A stretch of 64,000 nt of DNA from the NCBI GenBank assembly GCA_965246835.1, contig CBDFFQ010000001.1:3247260-3311259 (forward strand), given 5' to 3'. This stretch comes from JANPPS01 sp965246835 (GTDB lineage Bacteria > Pseudomonadota > Alphaproteobacteria > Acetobacterales > Acetobacteraceae). Shown in pieces: positions 36,597-46,054 of the stretch (positions within the stretch are counted from its first letter, which is position 1; the number at the start of each line of letters is the position of its first letter). Both the position numbers and the translations under genes were made by a program. The notes beneath the pieces were generated by a model. It was not told the DNA's origin and made no database searches. It saw only the letters and a list, made by a program, of their open reading frames with translations.

Positions 36597-38119
36597 CCAC
36601 GATGAACGCGGCTGGCTTTCCCATCCTCTCGTTGCTGACCTGGTTGCCGCTGCTGGGCGCCGGGTTCCTGATGACTATCCGCGGCGATGACGCCGTGGTG
36701 GCGCAGAACAGCCGCTGGGCCGCGCTGTGGACCAGCCTGATCGTGTTCCTGTTCTCGCTCGTGCTGTGGTTCAAGTTCGACATCGCCGAGCCCGGCTACC
36801 AATTCACCGAAAGCAGCGCCTGGCTGCCGGAGTTCCGCGTCGGCTACCGCATGGGCGTGGACGGCATCTCCGTGCTGTTCATCCTGCTCAGCACGGTGCT
36901 GACGCCGATCTGTATTCTCGCGAGCTGGGAGGCGATCACCTCGCGCGTCCGGGAATACATGATCGCCTTCCTGGTGCTGGAAACCATGATGGTCGGCATG
37001 TTCGCGGCGCAGGATTTCGTCGTGTTCTACATGTTCTTCGAGGGCGTGCTGATTCCGATGTTCCTCATCATCGGCGTCTGGGGAGGGGCGCGCCGGGTCT
37101 ATGCCAGCTTCAAGTTCTTTCTCTACACCCTGGCGGGCTCGATCCTGATGCTGCTGGCGTTGCTGGCCGTGTGGTATGCGGCGGGCACCACGGACCTTGC
37201 GATCCTCACCACGGCGCAATTCTCCGGCCGGATGCAATTCTGGCTCTTCCTCGCTTTCCTCGCCTCGTTTGCGGTAAAAGTGCCAATGTGGCCGGTGCAC
37301 ACCTGGTTGCCGGATGCGCACGTGGAGGCGCCGACGGCGGGCTCCGTCATCCTGGCGGGCGTGCTGCTGAAGATGGGCGCCTACGGCTTCCTGCGCTTCT
37401 CGATCCCGATGCTGCCGCAGGCGTCGCAGTATTTCGCGCCGTTGATGCTGAGCCTGGGGGTGATCGCGGTCATCTATACCTCCGCCGTCGCCTTCGCGCA
37501 GACGGACATGAAGAAGCTGATCGCTTACTCGTCTGTCGCGCACATGGGCGTCGTCGTGATCGGGCTGTTCACCTTCAATATCCAGGGAATCGAGGGCGCG
37601 CTGTTCCAGATGCTCTCCCACGGGGTCGTGTCGGCGGCGCTGTTCCTGTGCGTCGGCGTGATCTACGACCGGATTCACACGCGGGACATCGCGCGCTATG
37701 GCGGCTTGGCGTCGCGCATGCCGGCCTACGCGCTGTTCTTCATGCTGTTCACGATGGCGAGTGTCGGGCTGCCGGGGACCGCCGGGTTCGTGGGTGAGTT
37801 CCTGGTGCTGGTGGGCGCGTTCAAGGTCAGCTTCTGGCTGGCGCTGCTCGGCAGCACGGGGATGATCCTGGGCGCGGTCTACATGCTGTTCTTGTATCGC
37901 CGGGTGGTGTTCGGGACCATCACGCGGGACGATCTGCGCGGCATCCTGGACCTGTCTCCGCGGGAGATCGCGATCTTCGCGCCGCTGATCGGCCTCACGC
38001 TCTGGATGGGAATCTACCCGTCCAGCTTCACGCAATTCTTCGATGCGACGGTGCATGCCATGGTGGAGAACCATGTGGCGGCGCTGACGCAATCCAAGCT
38101 CGCAGGCCTCATCCCATGA
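36593..38119 (+). CDS. nuoM: NADH-quinone oxidoreductase subunit M
   Basis: The product is a 508-aa antiporter-like pump. It shows FFEGVLIPMFLIIGVWGG with the key Glu, FAVKVPMWPVHTWLPDAHVE with the key Lys, and LIAYSSVAHMGVV. GTG 36593 overlaps the nuoL stop; ATG 36602 would shorten it by three residues. Confidence 0.97.
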   Translation: MTTMNAAGFPILSLLTWLPLLGAGFLMTIRGDDAVVAQNSRWAALWTSLIVFLFSLVLWFKFDIAEPGYQFTESSAWLPEFRVGYRMGVDGISVLFILLSTVLTPICILASWEAITSRVREYMIAFLVLETMMVGMFAAQDFVVFYMFFEGVLIPMFLIIGVWGGARRVYASFKFFLYTLAGSILMLLALLAVWYAAGTTDLAILTTAQFSGRMQFWLFLAFLASFAVKVPMWPVHTWLPDAHVEAPTAGSVILAGVLLKMGAYGFLRFSIPMLPQASQYFAPLMLSLGVIAVIYTSAVAFAQTDMKKLIAYSSVAHMGVVVIGLFTFNIQGIEGALFQMLSHGVVSAALFLCVGVIYDRIHTRDIARYGGLASRMPAYALFFMLFTMASVGLPGTAGFVGEFLVLVGAFKVSFWLALLGSTGMILGAVYMLFLYRRVVFGTITRDDLRGILDLSPREIAIFAPLIGLTLWMGIYPSSFTQFFDATVHAMVENHVAALTQSKLAGLIP

Positions 38120-39537
38120 ACTGGATTCTTGCGCTGCCGGAGATCGTGCTTGCGTTGTGCGCCATGGCGATCCTGATCTTCGGGGTGCTCCGCAAGGAGG
38201 ACCCGGCGTTCATCTGCACCATGCTGGCACTCGGCTCCCTATTGTTGGCTGGCGTGCTGGTGTTGGCGTCTCCGCTGGGGTCCGGCTATCGCGGGCTGTT
38301 CGTGATGGACGGGTTCGGCGTGTTCATGAAGCTGCTGATCCTGGTAGGCGCCGGGCTCTCGGCCATCCTGGCGTTGGACTACAACGTGCAGCAGAAGATC
38401 TCACGGTTCGAGTTCCCGGTGCTGATCCTGTTGTCCACGATCGGCATGATGATCATGGCCAGTACGTCCAGCCTGATGACGCTGTATCTCGGGCTCGAGC
38501 TGCAGTCGCTGGCATTGTATGTGCTGTGCGCCTTTGCGCGGGACGATATCCGGTCCGCAGAGTCCGGGCTCAAGTTCTTCGTGTTGGGGGCGCTCGCCTC
38601 CGGCCTGATCTTGTATGGCATCTCGCTGGCCTACGGCTTCTCCGGCACGATGCAGTTCGGGGAGCTCGCGGCCGCCCTGTCGGGCCCGGGGCCCGTGTCG
38701 GCCGGGTTGGTGGTGGGCGTCGTATTCATCGTGGCCGGGCTCGCGTTCAAGCTGTCGGCGGTGCCGTTCCATATGTGGACGCCGGACGTGTATGAGGGCG
38801 CACCCACGCCCGTGACCGCCTTCATGAGCACGGCCCCGAAGGTCGCGGCCATCGCCTTGTTGCTGCGGGCGCTCGAAGTGCCGTTCGGCAATCTGCTGCC
38901 GCAATGGACCGGGCTGATCGTGCTGGTGTCGCTCGGCTCCATGCTGCTGGGGGCGCTTGCCGCGATCGGGCAGAGCAACATCAAGCGGTTGATGGCCTAT
39001 TCCAGCATCGGGCACATGGGATACGCGCTGGTGGGCCTCGCGCCCGGCACGTCCGACGGGATCCGCGGCGTGCTGGTCTACATGGCAACCTACGTGTTCA
39101 TGAGCGCCGGGGTGTTTGCCTGCCTGATCGCCATGCGCCGCCAGGGGCGGCCGCTGGAGCAGATCAGTGATCTTAGCGGCCTTGCGCGGACGGACCCGGC
39201 ATTGGCGCTCGCCATGGGCATCTTCATGTTCTCCATGGCCGGCATCCCGCCGTTCTCAGGGTTCTTCGCCAAGCTCTATGTGTTCTACCCCGCCGTGCAG
39301 TCCGGCTACTGGACGCTGGCCGTCGTGGGCGTGCTGACCTCGGTCGTGGGCGCGTTCTATTACCTGCGTATCATCAAGGTGATGTATTTCGACGCCGCCG
39401 AACCGGCCTTCGATGCGCGCCCGGCCTCGCTGTCGTTCGTGGCGGGGGTGGGTGCCATGGTGACGACGCTGTTCTTCGTCTACCCGGCACCGCTCGTGGC
39501 GGCCGCGCAGCAGGCGGCGCGGGTCCTGTTCGGGTGA
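38116..39537 (+). CDS. nuoN: NADH-quinone oxidoreductase subunit N
   Basis: The product is a 473-aa antiporter-like subunit, the last of the operon. It has YLGLELQSLALYVLCAF with the key Glu, GLAFKLSAVPFHMWTPDVYE with the Lys, and LMAYSSIGHMGYALVG. It overlaps nuoM by four bases, and its TGA overlaps the birA GTG, so complex I genes are coupled to cofactor genes. Confidence 0.97.
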   Translation: MNWILALPEIVLALCAMAILIFGVLRKEDPAFICTMLALGSLLLAGVLVLASPLGSGYRGLFVMDGFGVFMKLLILVGAGLSAILALDYNVQQKISRFEFPVLILLSTIGMMIMASTSSLMTLYLGLELQSLALYVLCAFARDDIRSAESGLKFFVLGALASGLILYGISLAYGFSGTMQFGELAAALSGPGPVSAGLVVGVVFIVAGLAFKLSAVPFHMWTPDVYEGAPTPVTAFMSTAPKVAAIALLLRALEVPFGNLLPQWTGLIVLVSLGSMLLGALAAIGQSNIKRLMAYSSIGHMGYALVGLAPGTSDGIRGVLVYMATYVFMSAGVFACLIAMRRQGRPLEQISDLSGLARTDPALALAMGIFMFSMAGIPPFSGFFAKLYVFYPAVQSGYWTLAVVGVLTSVVGAFYYLRIIKVMYFDAAEPAFDARPASLSFVAGVGAMVTTLFFVYPAPLVAAAQQAARVLFG

Positions 39538-40238
39538 ACCCGGCGCCCTGGCGGGTCCAGACCTACGAGGCGATCGGCTCCACCTCCGACCTATGTTGCA
39601 CGCTGGCGATCTCGGGGGAGCCCGCGCGCCTGGCCGTGCGCAGTGTGCGGCAAACCGCCGCGCGGGGTAGCCGGGGACGAAGCTGGGAGACGCTGCCGGG
39701 CAATTTGGCGATGTCCGTGTTGCTGCGACCGACCGGGCCGGTGACGGATGCCGGGCACTGGGCCTTGATGGCTGCGGTGGCCTTGGCGGAAGCGATCGAG
39801 GCCGTGGCGCCCGGACCGCCGATCGGCCTGAAATGGCCCAACGACCTCATGCTGGACAAGCGCAAGCTGGGCGGAATCCTGATCGATACCGCCGTCGGCA
39901 CGGCATTGGAGTGGCTGGTGATCGGCTTCGGCGCCAACCTCGGGATGGCGCCGGAAGGGGCTGCCATCCGCATGGCCGAAGCAGATCGGGTCGCGTCTGC
40001 CCTGCTCGAACGGCTCGACGCCTGGGATCGCACGCGCCTGATCGAAGGATTCGCGCCCGTGCGCCGGGCCTGGCTCGATCGCGGCCCGGAGATCGGCTCG
40101 TTGCTGCAGATCCGGACGGGGCAGGCGATCGTGGGCGGCCTGTTTGTGGGGCTGTCGGACAGCGGCGCGTTGCTGCTGCAATCCAGCGGCCGGGTCCGTG
40201 CGTTCTCCACCGGAGAGATCCTCCTGGCGGGAGCCTAG
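39534..40238 (+). CDS. birA: Biotin--[acetyl-CoA-carboxylase] ligase
   Basis: The product is 234 aa and attaches biotin to the carboxyl-carrier protein. It has the adenylate-binding AARGSRGRSW and the LKWPNDLMLDKRKLGGIL motif. The N-terminal helix-turn-helix of repressor-type BirA is absent, so it is a monofunctional ligase. The GTG start overlaps nuoN, a common alphaproteobacterial arrangement. Confidence 0.94.
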   Translation: MNPAPWRVQTYEAIGSTSDLCCTLAISGEPARLAVRSVRQTAARGSRGRSWETLPGNLAMSVLLRPTGPVTDAGHWALMAAVALAEAIEAVAPGPPIGLKWPNDLMLDKRKLGGILIDTAVGTALEWLVIGFGANLGMAPEGAAIRMAEADRVASALLERLDAWDRTRLIEGFAPVRRAWLDRGPEIGSLLQIRTGQAIVGGLFVGLSDSGALLLQSSGRVRAFSTGEILLAGA

Positions 40239-40241
40239 CGC

Positions 40242-41051
40242 ATGATGCTCGTGGTGGACGCCGGCAACACCAACGTCGTGTGTGCCGTGCATGACGGCGC
40301 CACCTGGCGCGGGATTTGGCGGATCGCGACGGAGCCGCAGCGCACGTCGGACGAATACGCCGTGTGGCTGCTCACGCTGTTCAACCTGGTCGGCCTGAAA
40401 CCCGCGAAGATCGAGCGGGCGGTGATCGGCACCGTGGTGCCGGCCGCCCTCTATCACCTGCGCCGCCTGTGCCGGGACTGGTTCCAGACGGAGCCGCTGA
40501 TCGCGCGGTCCAACCTCGATTGGGGCTTCGACATTCGGGTCGACAACCCGGCCGAGGTCGGCGCCGATCGCCTGCTGAACACGCTGGCCGCGCACCGGGC
40601 GCATGGCGGCCCGCTGGTCGTGGTGGATTTCGGCACCGCGACCACCTTCGACGTGGTCGACAGCGATGGCGGCTACCTGGGCGGCGTGATCGCCCCCGGC
40701 ATCAACCTTTCGATCGAGGCGCTGCATAAGGCGGCGGCCCGCCTGCCCCGCATCGGCATCGGCCGGCCGCAGGCGGTGATCGGGCGCTCCACCATCCCGG
40801 CCATGCAATCGGGCATCTATTGGGGCTATGTCGGCCTGGTCGAGGGGCTGCTGACCCGCATCCGCGCCGAATACGAGATGCCGATGCGGGTGGTCGCGAC
40901 CGGCGGCCTCGCACCGCTTTTGGCGGAGGGGACCACGATCATCGACGTGATCGACCCCGATCTCACGCTAGATGGGCTGCGCTTGTTGGCGGAGCGCAAC
41001 CCCGCCCCCACATTAAGCCGTGACAGAATAAGAACAAACGAAAGCGATTAG
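40242..41051 (+). CDS. coaX: Type III pantothenate kinase
   Basis: The product is 269 aa of the ASKHA fold and phosphorylates pantothenate, the first step of coenzyme A synthesis. The phosphate-1 loop VVDAGNTNVV, the conserved VDNPAEVGADRLLNTLAAH, and the phosphate-2 loop DFGTATTFDVV are all present. ATG 40242 is three bases after birA stops; ATG 40245 is also possible. It abuts rnj. Confidence 0.96.
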   Translation: MMLVVDAGNTNVVCAVHDGATWRGIWRIATEPQRTSDEYAVWLLTLFNLVGLKPAKIERAVIGTVVPAALYHLRRLCRDWFQTEPLIARSNLDWGFDIRVDNPAEVGADRLLNTLAAHRAHGGPLVVVDFGTATTFDVVDSDGGYLGGVIAPGINLSIEALHKAAARLPRIGIGRPQAVIGRSTIPAMQSGIYWGYVGLVEGLLTRIRAEYEMPMRVVATGGLAPLLAEGTTIIDVIDPDLTLDGLRLLAERNPAPTLSRDRIRTNESD

Positions 41052-42698
41052 ATGGATGTTTCCAGCGGTGATCTAGCCTTCCTGCCATTGGGCGGGACGG
41101 GCGAGATCGGCATGAACCTTAATTTATATACCTGCGGCGGAAAGTGGCTGGCCGTCGATTGCGGCATCGGCTTCGGGGGGAATGACAATCCCGAGGTCGA
41201 GATCATGATGCCCGACCCGAGCTTCATTGCGGAGCGGCGGGACAAGCTGATCGCCCTGGTGATCACCCATGCCCACGAAGACCATATCGGCGCCGTCGCT
41301 CATCTGTGGCGCCAGTTGCGCTGCCCGATCTACGCGACCCCGTTCGCGACAGCGGTGCTGAAGCGCAAGCTGGGCGAGGCCGGGCTCGCGAACGAGGTGC
41401 GGATCCACACGGTCGCCCCCGGCGGCTCGTTCGAGCTGCCGCCCTTCTCATGCCAATTCATGCCGGTGGCACACTCCGTGCCGGAGGCGCAGGCGCTGGT
41501 GTTGCGGACCCCGTTCGGCACCGTGCTGCATACCGGCGACTGGAAGCTCGATCCCAAGCCGCTGGTCGGCCCGCCCACGGATGAGGCGGCGTTCAAGGCG
41601 CTGGGCGATGAGGGCGTGCTGGCGATGGTGTGCGACAGCACCAACGCGATGGTGGACGGGCATTCCGGTTCCGAGTCGGAGGTGCGCGAGTCCTTGTCGA
41701 AGCTCATCAAGAGCATCAAGGGCCGTGTGGCCGTGACCTGCTTCGCCAGCAACGTGGCGCGGGTCGAGAGCGTGGCGTTGGCGGCGCGGGATGCCGGTCG
41801 GCACGTGGCGCTGGTCGGCCGCTCGCTCCGCAATCTCGATGCCGCGGCGCGGGAATGCGGCTACTTGCGCACTGTGCCGGAGTTCCTGAGCGAGGAGGAG
41901 GCCGGGGACGTGCCGGACAACAACCTGCTCATCCTCGTCACCGGTAGCCAGGGTGAGCCGCGCAGCGCCTTGTCCCGGATTGCGGCCGACACCCATCCCA
42001 ACATCGCGCTGGGGGAGGGTGACACGGTGGTGTTCAGCAGCCGCATGATCCCCGGGAACGAGCGCCCGATCACGGCCGTGCAGGACAGCCTGGTCCGCCG
42101 CGGCGTGCGCGTGATCACGGACGAAGACACCATGACCCACGTCTCGGGCCACCCGGCGCGGGACGAGCTGCGGCAGCTCTATGCGCTGGTGCGGCCGAAA
42201 TACGCCGTGCCGGTGCATGGCGAGTGGCGGCATATGCAAGCGCATGCGGCGCTGGCGAAGGAGACCGGCGCCACCCCGGTGATCCTGGAAGACGGGGACA
42301 TCCTGAGCCTGTCGCCAGGCCGTCCGGAGGTGGTGGATAGCGCGCCCGTGGGCCGATTGGCACTGGATGGCAACCGGGTGGTGCCGCTCAACGGCGGCGT
42401 GCTCGCGGCCCGGCGTCGCATGCTGTTCAACGGCGTGGTGCTCGGCAGCTTCGCCGTGGACGGCGCCGGGCGCGTCGTGGGCAGGCCGCAGGTGAGTGCC
42501 CCCGGCCTGTTCGAGCCGGAGGACCCGGAGGCGGCGCGCGTCACGTCCGAGTTCACCAATGCCGTGCAGGGCTTGCCAGCCGGTTTGCGACAGGACGACT
42601 CGGCGCTGGCGGATGCGGCCCGGTCCGCGTTGCGCCGGGCGTTGGGGCGGAAGTTGCAGAAGCGTCCGATGGTGGACGTGCATATGCTGCGGGTCTGA
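41052..42698 (+). CDS. rnj: Ribonuclease J
   Basis: The product is a 548-aa metallo-beta-lactamase/beta-CASP nuclease with the metal motif THAHEDHIGA (H73, H75, D77, H78), further ligands in LHTGDWKLDP, and the beta-CASP ligands in CDSTNAMVDG and PVHGEWRHMQAHA. RNase J processes and degrades mRNA, with endo- and 5'-exonuclease activity. It begins directly after the coaX stop, and its position after coaX is typical for alphaproteobacteria. Confidence 0.96.
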   Translation: MDVSSGDLAFLPLGGTGEIGMNLNLYTCGGKWLAVDCGIGFGGNDNPEVEIMMPDPSFIAERRDKLIALVITHAHEDHIGAVAHLWRQLRCPIYATPFATAVLKRKLGEAGLANEVRIHTVAPGGSFELPPFSCQFMPVAHSVPEAQALVLRTPFGTVLHTGDWKLDPKPLVGPPTDEAAFKALGDEGVLAMVCDSTNAMVDGHSGSESEVRESLSKLIKSIKGRVAVTCFASNVARVESVALAARDAGRHVALVGRSLRNLDAAARECGYLRTVPEFLSEEEAGDVPDNNLLILVTGSQGEPRSALSRIAADTHPNIALGEGDTVVFSSRMIPGNERPITAVQDSLVRRGVRVITDEDTMTHVSGHPARDELRQLYALVRPKYAVPVHGEWRHMQAHAALAKETGATPVILEDGDILSLSPGRPEVVDSAPVGRLALDGNRVVPLNGGVLAARRRMLFNGVVLGSFAVDGAGRVVGRPQVSAPGLFEPEDPEAARVTSEFTNAVQGLPAGLRQDDSALADAARSALRRALGRKLQKRPMVDVHMLRV

Positions 42699-42703
42699 CG
42701 TCC

Positions 42704-42952
42704 ATGCACTGGTTCACCGCCTTTGTGGTGTTCGTCATGATTTGGTGGACGGTGCTGTTCGCAGTGCTTCCTTTCGGGACCCGGCCGGTGGCTGAGGCGG
42801 ACGAACACACCGGGTGGCGGGGCGCCCCGGCGCGGCCGCTGATGGGGCGAAAGCTGCTGATCACGACGGCGATCTCGTTGGTGTTGTGGGCCGTGGCGAT
42901 CGCCGTCATTCGCAGCGACTACCTGTCCTTCCGGCCCGGCCCGAACTTCTGA
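42704..42952 (+). CDS. DUF1467 family small membrane protein
   Basis: The product is 82 aa with two membrane segments (about residues 4-25 and 50-70). The linker GTRPVAEADEHTGWRGAPA and the C-terminal IRSDYLSF are the DUF1467 pattern seen after rnj in many alphaproteobacteria. The function is unknown. It follows rnj by five bases. Confidence 0.88.
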   Translation: MHWFTAFVVFVMIWWTVLFAVLPFGTRPVAEADEHTGWRGAPARPLMGRKLLITTAISLVLWAVAIAVIRSDYLSFRPGPNF

Positions 42953-43063
42953 CCAAAAACTAGGCAGGTGACCTGACTGTAATCGGTCTTCGCCTGTGCT
43001 CTGCGATTCTGACTGTGCTTCGCGCATTTTTGAGTGGCTTGCGCGGTCGCAGACGCACATCAT

Positions 43064-43160
43064 CACGACAGAACGAGGGATTTCCTCGTTCTGTCGTGTG
43101 CGTGGCGTTTCCTCCCTAAACTTGGCCCGCTGCGCTGCCGGCGCGCGGGCCTTCTTTTTT
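43064..43160 (+). ncRNA. Candidate small RNA: perfect 15-bp hairpin, anti-Shine-Dalgarno linker, terminator
   Basis: The 373-bp gap between the DUF1467 gene and proS has no credible coding frame. It holds a perfect 15-bp stem (43064-43078 with 43084-43098, loop GATTT), a single-stranded linker containing TTTCCTCCCTAAA (43108-43120), and an intrinsic terminator (43124-43160). Hairpin, CCTCCC linker and terminator are the layout of trans-acting alphaproteobacterial sRNAs that pair with ribosome-binding sites (AbcR and CCUCC-motif types). The 5' end is unknown; it may start upstream of the hairpin. No promoter consensus was convincing. The alternative is simply a 3' UTR of the rnj operon. Confidence 0.45.
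43124..43160 (+). terminator. Rho-independent terminator upstream of proS
   Basis: GGCCCGC (43124-43130) pairs with GCGGGCC (43145-43151), extended by GCGC/GCGC after a one-base bulge, and is followed by TTCTTTTTT. It is the strongest intrinsic terminator I see in the window. It would end either the rnj/DUF1467 transcript or a small RNA. Confidence 0.8.
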
Positions 43161-43325
43161 GTTAACGGGTGCAACGGTCTGTGTCACGTAATTTCATGTG
43201 GCTGCGGGGCGGTTCTGAGCAAGATAACATGGTGCAGTGCAGCATCTGTCTCGGTGCTGACGGCCCTGGTCGGCGCTGGGCTGCGCCTGTAGGGTCCGGC
43301 CTTCATCGACAAGCTAGGCCCGGCA

Positions 43326-44636
43326 ATGCGTTTGACCCGTTCCCTCGTCCCCACCCTGAAGGAAACGCCGGCTGAGGCGCAGATTGCGTCCCATCGGCTC
43401 ATGCTGCGGGCCGGGCTGGTGCGGCAGGTCTCGGCCGGGATCTACGCGTGGTTGCCGGCGGGCTGGCGCGTGCTGCGCCACATCGCACAGATTGTGCGCG
43501 AAGAGCAGGACCGGGTCGGCGCGCAGGAGATGCTGATGCCGACGCTGCAATCGGCGGAGCTGTGGCAGAAGACAGGGCGCTACGACGCCTATGGTCCCGA
43601 GATGCTGCGCTTGAAGGACCGGCAGGACCGGGACCTGATCTACAGCCCGACCAACGAATTGCTGATCGCCGACCTGCTGCGGCAATCCGTAAAATCGTAT
43701 CGCGAGCTGCCGCAAATCCTCTACCACATTCAGTGGAAATTCCGGGACGAGACCCGGCCCCGCTTCGGCGTCATGCGCGGGCGGGAGTTCCTGATGAAAG
43801 ACGGCTATTCATTCGATATGGACCACGCGGCGGCCGTGAAATCCTATCGCATCATGATGCTGGCCTATCTGCGCACGTTCCAGCGTCTGGGCGTGCAGGC
43901 CGTGCCGATGGCGGCCGATACCGGCCCGATCGGCGGCGATCTCAGCCACGAGTTCCACATCCTGGCGCCCACCGGCGAGAGCCAGGTTTTCTATGACTCC
44001 GAAGTGGAGAGCATCCGAATCGGCACGGAGGATGTCGATCACAACGATGCGGACGGGCTGGAGCGTTTCTTCAATTCCGTGACCAAACCCTATGCCGCAA
44101 CGGACGAAAAGCACGATACCGCCGCCTGGGACCGTGTTCCGGCGGAGCGTCGGCGGGAGGGGCGGGGCATCGAAGTGGGCCAGATCTTCAACTTCGGCAC
44201 CCTGTATAGCGAGCTGGTCGGCTTGTCCGTGGCCGGACCGGATGGCAAGCCGGTTCATCCCAACATGGGTAGTTACGGTATCGGCGTCAGCCGGCTCGTG
44301 GGCGCGCTCATCGAAGCGCATCACGACGAGGCCGGGATCAAGTGGCCCGACAGCGTGGCGCCGTTCCGGGCGGCGATCCTGAACCTCAAGCAGGGCGACG
44401 CCGCGACGGGCGCGGTGTGCGAGACGGCCTATGCGGCGTTTGGCGGCAATGCACTGTATGATGACCGGGAGGAGCGGGCGGGCGTAAAGTTCGCGGACGC
44501 CGATCTGATGGGCCATCCCTGGCAGCTGATCGTCGGGCCGCGCGGTGCGGCAGCGGGCACGGTGGAATTGAAGCGCCGCGCGACCGGGGAGCGGCAGGAG
44601 CTTTCGCTGGAAGCCGCGCTGTCCCATATCGGGTAG
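43326..44636 (+). CDS. proS: Prolyl-tRNA synthetase (short, alphaproteobacterial/mitochondrial-like type)
   Basis: The product is a 436-aa class II synthetase. Motif 2 is in FRDETRPRFGVMRGREFLMK and motif 3 in GSYGIGVSRLVGALIE. The TPTNELL-like loop (SPTNELLIADLL) and a C-terminal anticodon-binding domain are present. The editing insertion of the long bacterial enzyme is missing, as is normal for this clade. It is preceded by the 373-bp gap and followed by an inverted-repeat element. Confidence 0.96.
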   Translation: MRLTRSLVPTLKETPAEAQIASHRLMLRAGLVRQVSAGIYAWLPAGWRVLRHIAQIVREEQDRVGAQEMLMPTLQSAELWQKTGRYDAYGPEMLRLKDRQDRDLIYSPTNELLIADLLRQSVKSYRELPQILYHIQWKFRDETRPRFGVMRGREFLMKDGYSFDMDHAAAVKSYRIMMLAYLRTFQRLGVQAVPMAADTGPIGGDLSHEFHILAPTGESQVFYDSEVESIRIGTEDVDHNDADGLERFFNSVTKPYAATDEKHDTAAWDRVPAERRREGRGIEVGQIFNFGTLYSELVGLSVAGPDGKPVHPNMGSYGIGVSRLVGALIEAHHDEAGIKWPDSVAPFRAAILNLKQGDAATGAVCETAYAAFGGNALYDDREERAGVKFADADLMGHPWQLIVGPRGAAAGTVELKRRATGERQELSLEAALSHIG

Positions 44637-44644
44637 AGCAGGAC

Positions 44645-44782
44645 GCCCCCTCTCCCTCCGGGAGAGGGTCGGGGTGAGGGCCGCAGCGTGAGCGGCCGCG
44701 CGTGAGGAAGACGATTTAGAATGACCAGCGGCCGCGTGTGTGGTGACCCTCACCCCAACCCTCTCCCGGAGGGAGAGGGGGC
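44645..44782. repeat. Inverted-repeat element with 36-bp arms between proS and lolC
   Basis: Arms 44645-44680 and 44747-44782 are complementary with one mismatch, separated by 66 bases that contain the palindrome GCGGCCGC twice. Each arm itself contains a smaller palindrome, CTCTCCCTCCGGGAGAG. It fills almost the whole proS-lolC intergenic region. It carries no coding frame, so it is a non-autonomous repeat (REP/MITE-like); it could also act as a terminator for proS. Confidence 0.9.
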
Positions 44783-44803
44783 CATTCCTTCTCCACTCCG
44801 CTG

Positions 44804-46054
44804 ATGTTCGGCCGTTTCGAACGGGCCGTCGCTGGCCGGTATCTCCGCGCCCGCCGGGGCGAGCGGTTCGTGTCCGTGATCGCCGGGTTCAGCCTGGTCG
44901 GCATCGCGCTTGGCGTGGCGACGCTCATCATCGTCATGTCCGTCATGGGCGGGTTCCAGGTCGATCTGCTGAACCGCATCCTGGGCTTCAACGGCCATCT
45001 CGGCGTCTATGGCGCCGGCACGCCGCTCACGCAGTATGCCCAGACCGCGGCCAAGATACGCGCCGTGCCCGGCGTGCTCTCCGCCGTGCCGGTCGTGGAT
45101 GGCCAGGTGCTGCTGAAAAGCCCGCGCGGGCAGTCCGCCGGCGGGCTCGTGCGCGGCATCGGACAAGACGATTTCAAGCGCATGCGGGCCGTCAGCGACC
45201 ATATTCGCGGCGGCACGCTGGATGACTTCAAGGGGGAGGACGCGATCGCCATCGGCGTCGGCCTCGCCTCGAAATTCGGGCTCGCGGTGGGCGACGAGCT
45301 GACCCTGTTGTCGCCGGACGGCGCCGCCACCGCATTCGGCACCATCCCCCGCGTGCGGGCCTATACCATCGCCGCCGTGTTCCAGGTCGGCATGAACGAA
45401 TACGACACGTCCTACGTGTTCTTGCCGATCGAGGCGGCGCAGATCTTCTTCCAGCAGCCCGGCGCCGCCTCCCACATCGAGGTGATGGTCGATGATCCGC
45501 AGCGGGTGCGCGCGATCGGGCGGGATATCGTGGCCGCCTTGCCCGGCACCCCGGTCCGCGTGATCGACTGGCAGCAGAGCAACAACAGCTTCTTCGCCGC
45601 CGTGCAGGTGGAGCGGAACGTCATGTTCCTGATCCTGACGCTGATCATCCTGGTGGCGGCGTTCAACGTCGTGAGCTCGCTCATCATGATGGTGAAGGAC
45701 AAGACGCGGGACATCGCCGTGCTGCGCACCATCGGCGCCGGGCGCGGCGCGATCATGCGCATCTTCCTGATGTGCGGCGCCTCCGTCGGCGTCACGGGCA
45801 CGCTGGTGGGCGTGGTGCTGGGGGTGCTGTTCTGCCTCAACATCGAGACGTTGCAGGGCTGGGTGGAGGCCGTGACCGGGGCGCAGGTGTTCAATCCGGA
45901 GGTGTATTACCTCACGCATCTGCCGGCCAAGCTGAACTGGGGCGAGGTCGGGCAGGTGATGGCGATGGCGCTCGTGCTGTCCTTGCTGGCCACGCTCTAT
46001 CCCAGCTGGCGCGCCGCCCGGACGGACCCGGTGGAGGCGCTGCGGCATGAGTGA
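44804..46054 (+). CDS. lolC: Lipoprotein-releasing ABC transporter permease LolC/LolE
   Basis: The product is 416 aa with the MacB/FtsX-type layout: one N-terminal membrane segment (about residues 23-48, SVIAGFSLVGIALGVATLII), a large periplasmic domain, and three C-terminal segments including NVMFLILTLIILVAAFNVVS. The coupling motif KDKTRDIAVLRTIGAGRGAI is present. Alphaproteobacteria use one permease protein in place of LolC plus LolE, so the complex is probably a homodimer with LolD. It releases lipoproteins from the inner membrane. It overlaps lolD by eight bases. Confidence 0.94.
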   Translation: MFGRFERAVAGRYLRARRGERFVSVIAGFSLVGIALGVATLIIVMSVMGGFQVDLLNRILGFNGHLGVYGAGTPLTQYAQTAAKIRAVPGVLSAVPVVDGQVLLKSPRGQSAGGLVRGIGQDDFKRMRAVSDHIRGGTLDDFKGEDAIAIGVGLASKFGLAVGDELTLLSPDGAATAFGTIPRVRAYTIAAVFQVGMNEYDTSYVFLPIEAAQIFFQQPGAASHIEVMVDDPQRVRAIGRDIVAALPGTPVRVIDWQQSNNSFFAAVQVERNVMFLILTLIILVAAFNVVSSLIMMVKDKTRDIAVLRTIGAGRGAIMRIFLMCGASVGVTGTLVGVVLGVLFCLNIETLQGWVEAVTGAQVFNPEVYYLTHLPAKLNWGEVGQVMAMALVLSLLATLYPSWRAARTDPVEALRHE

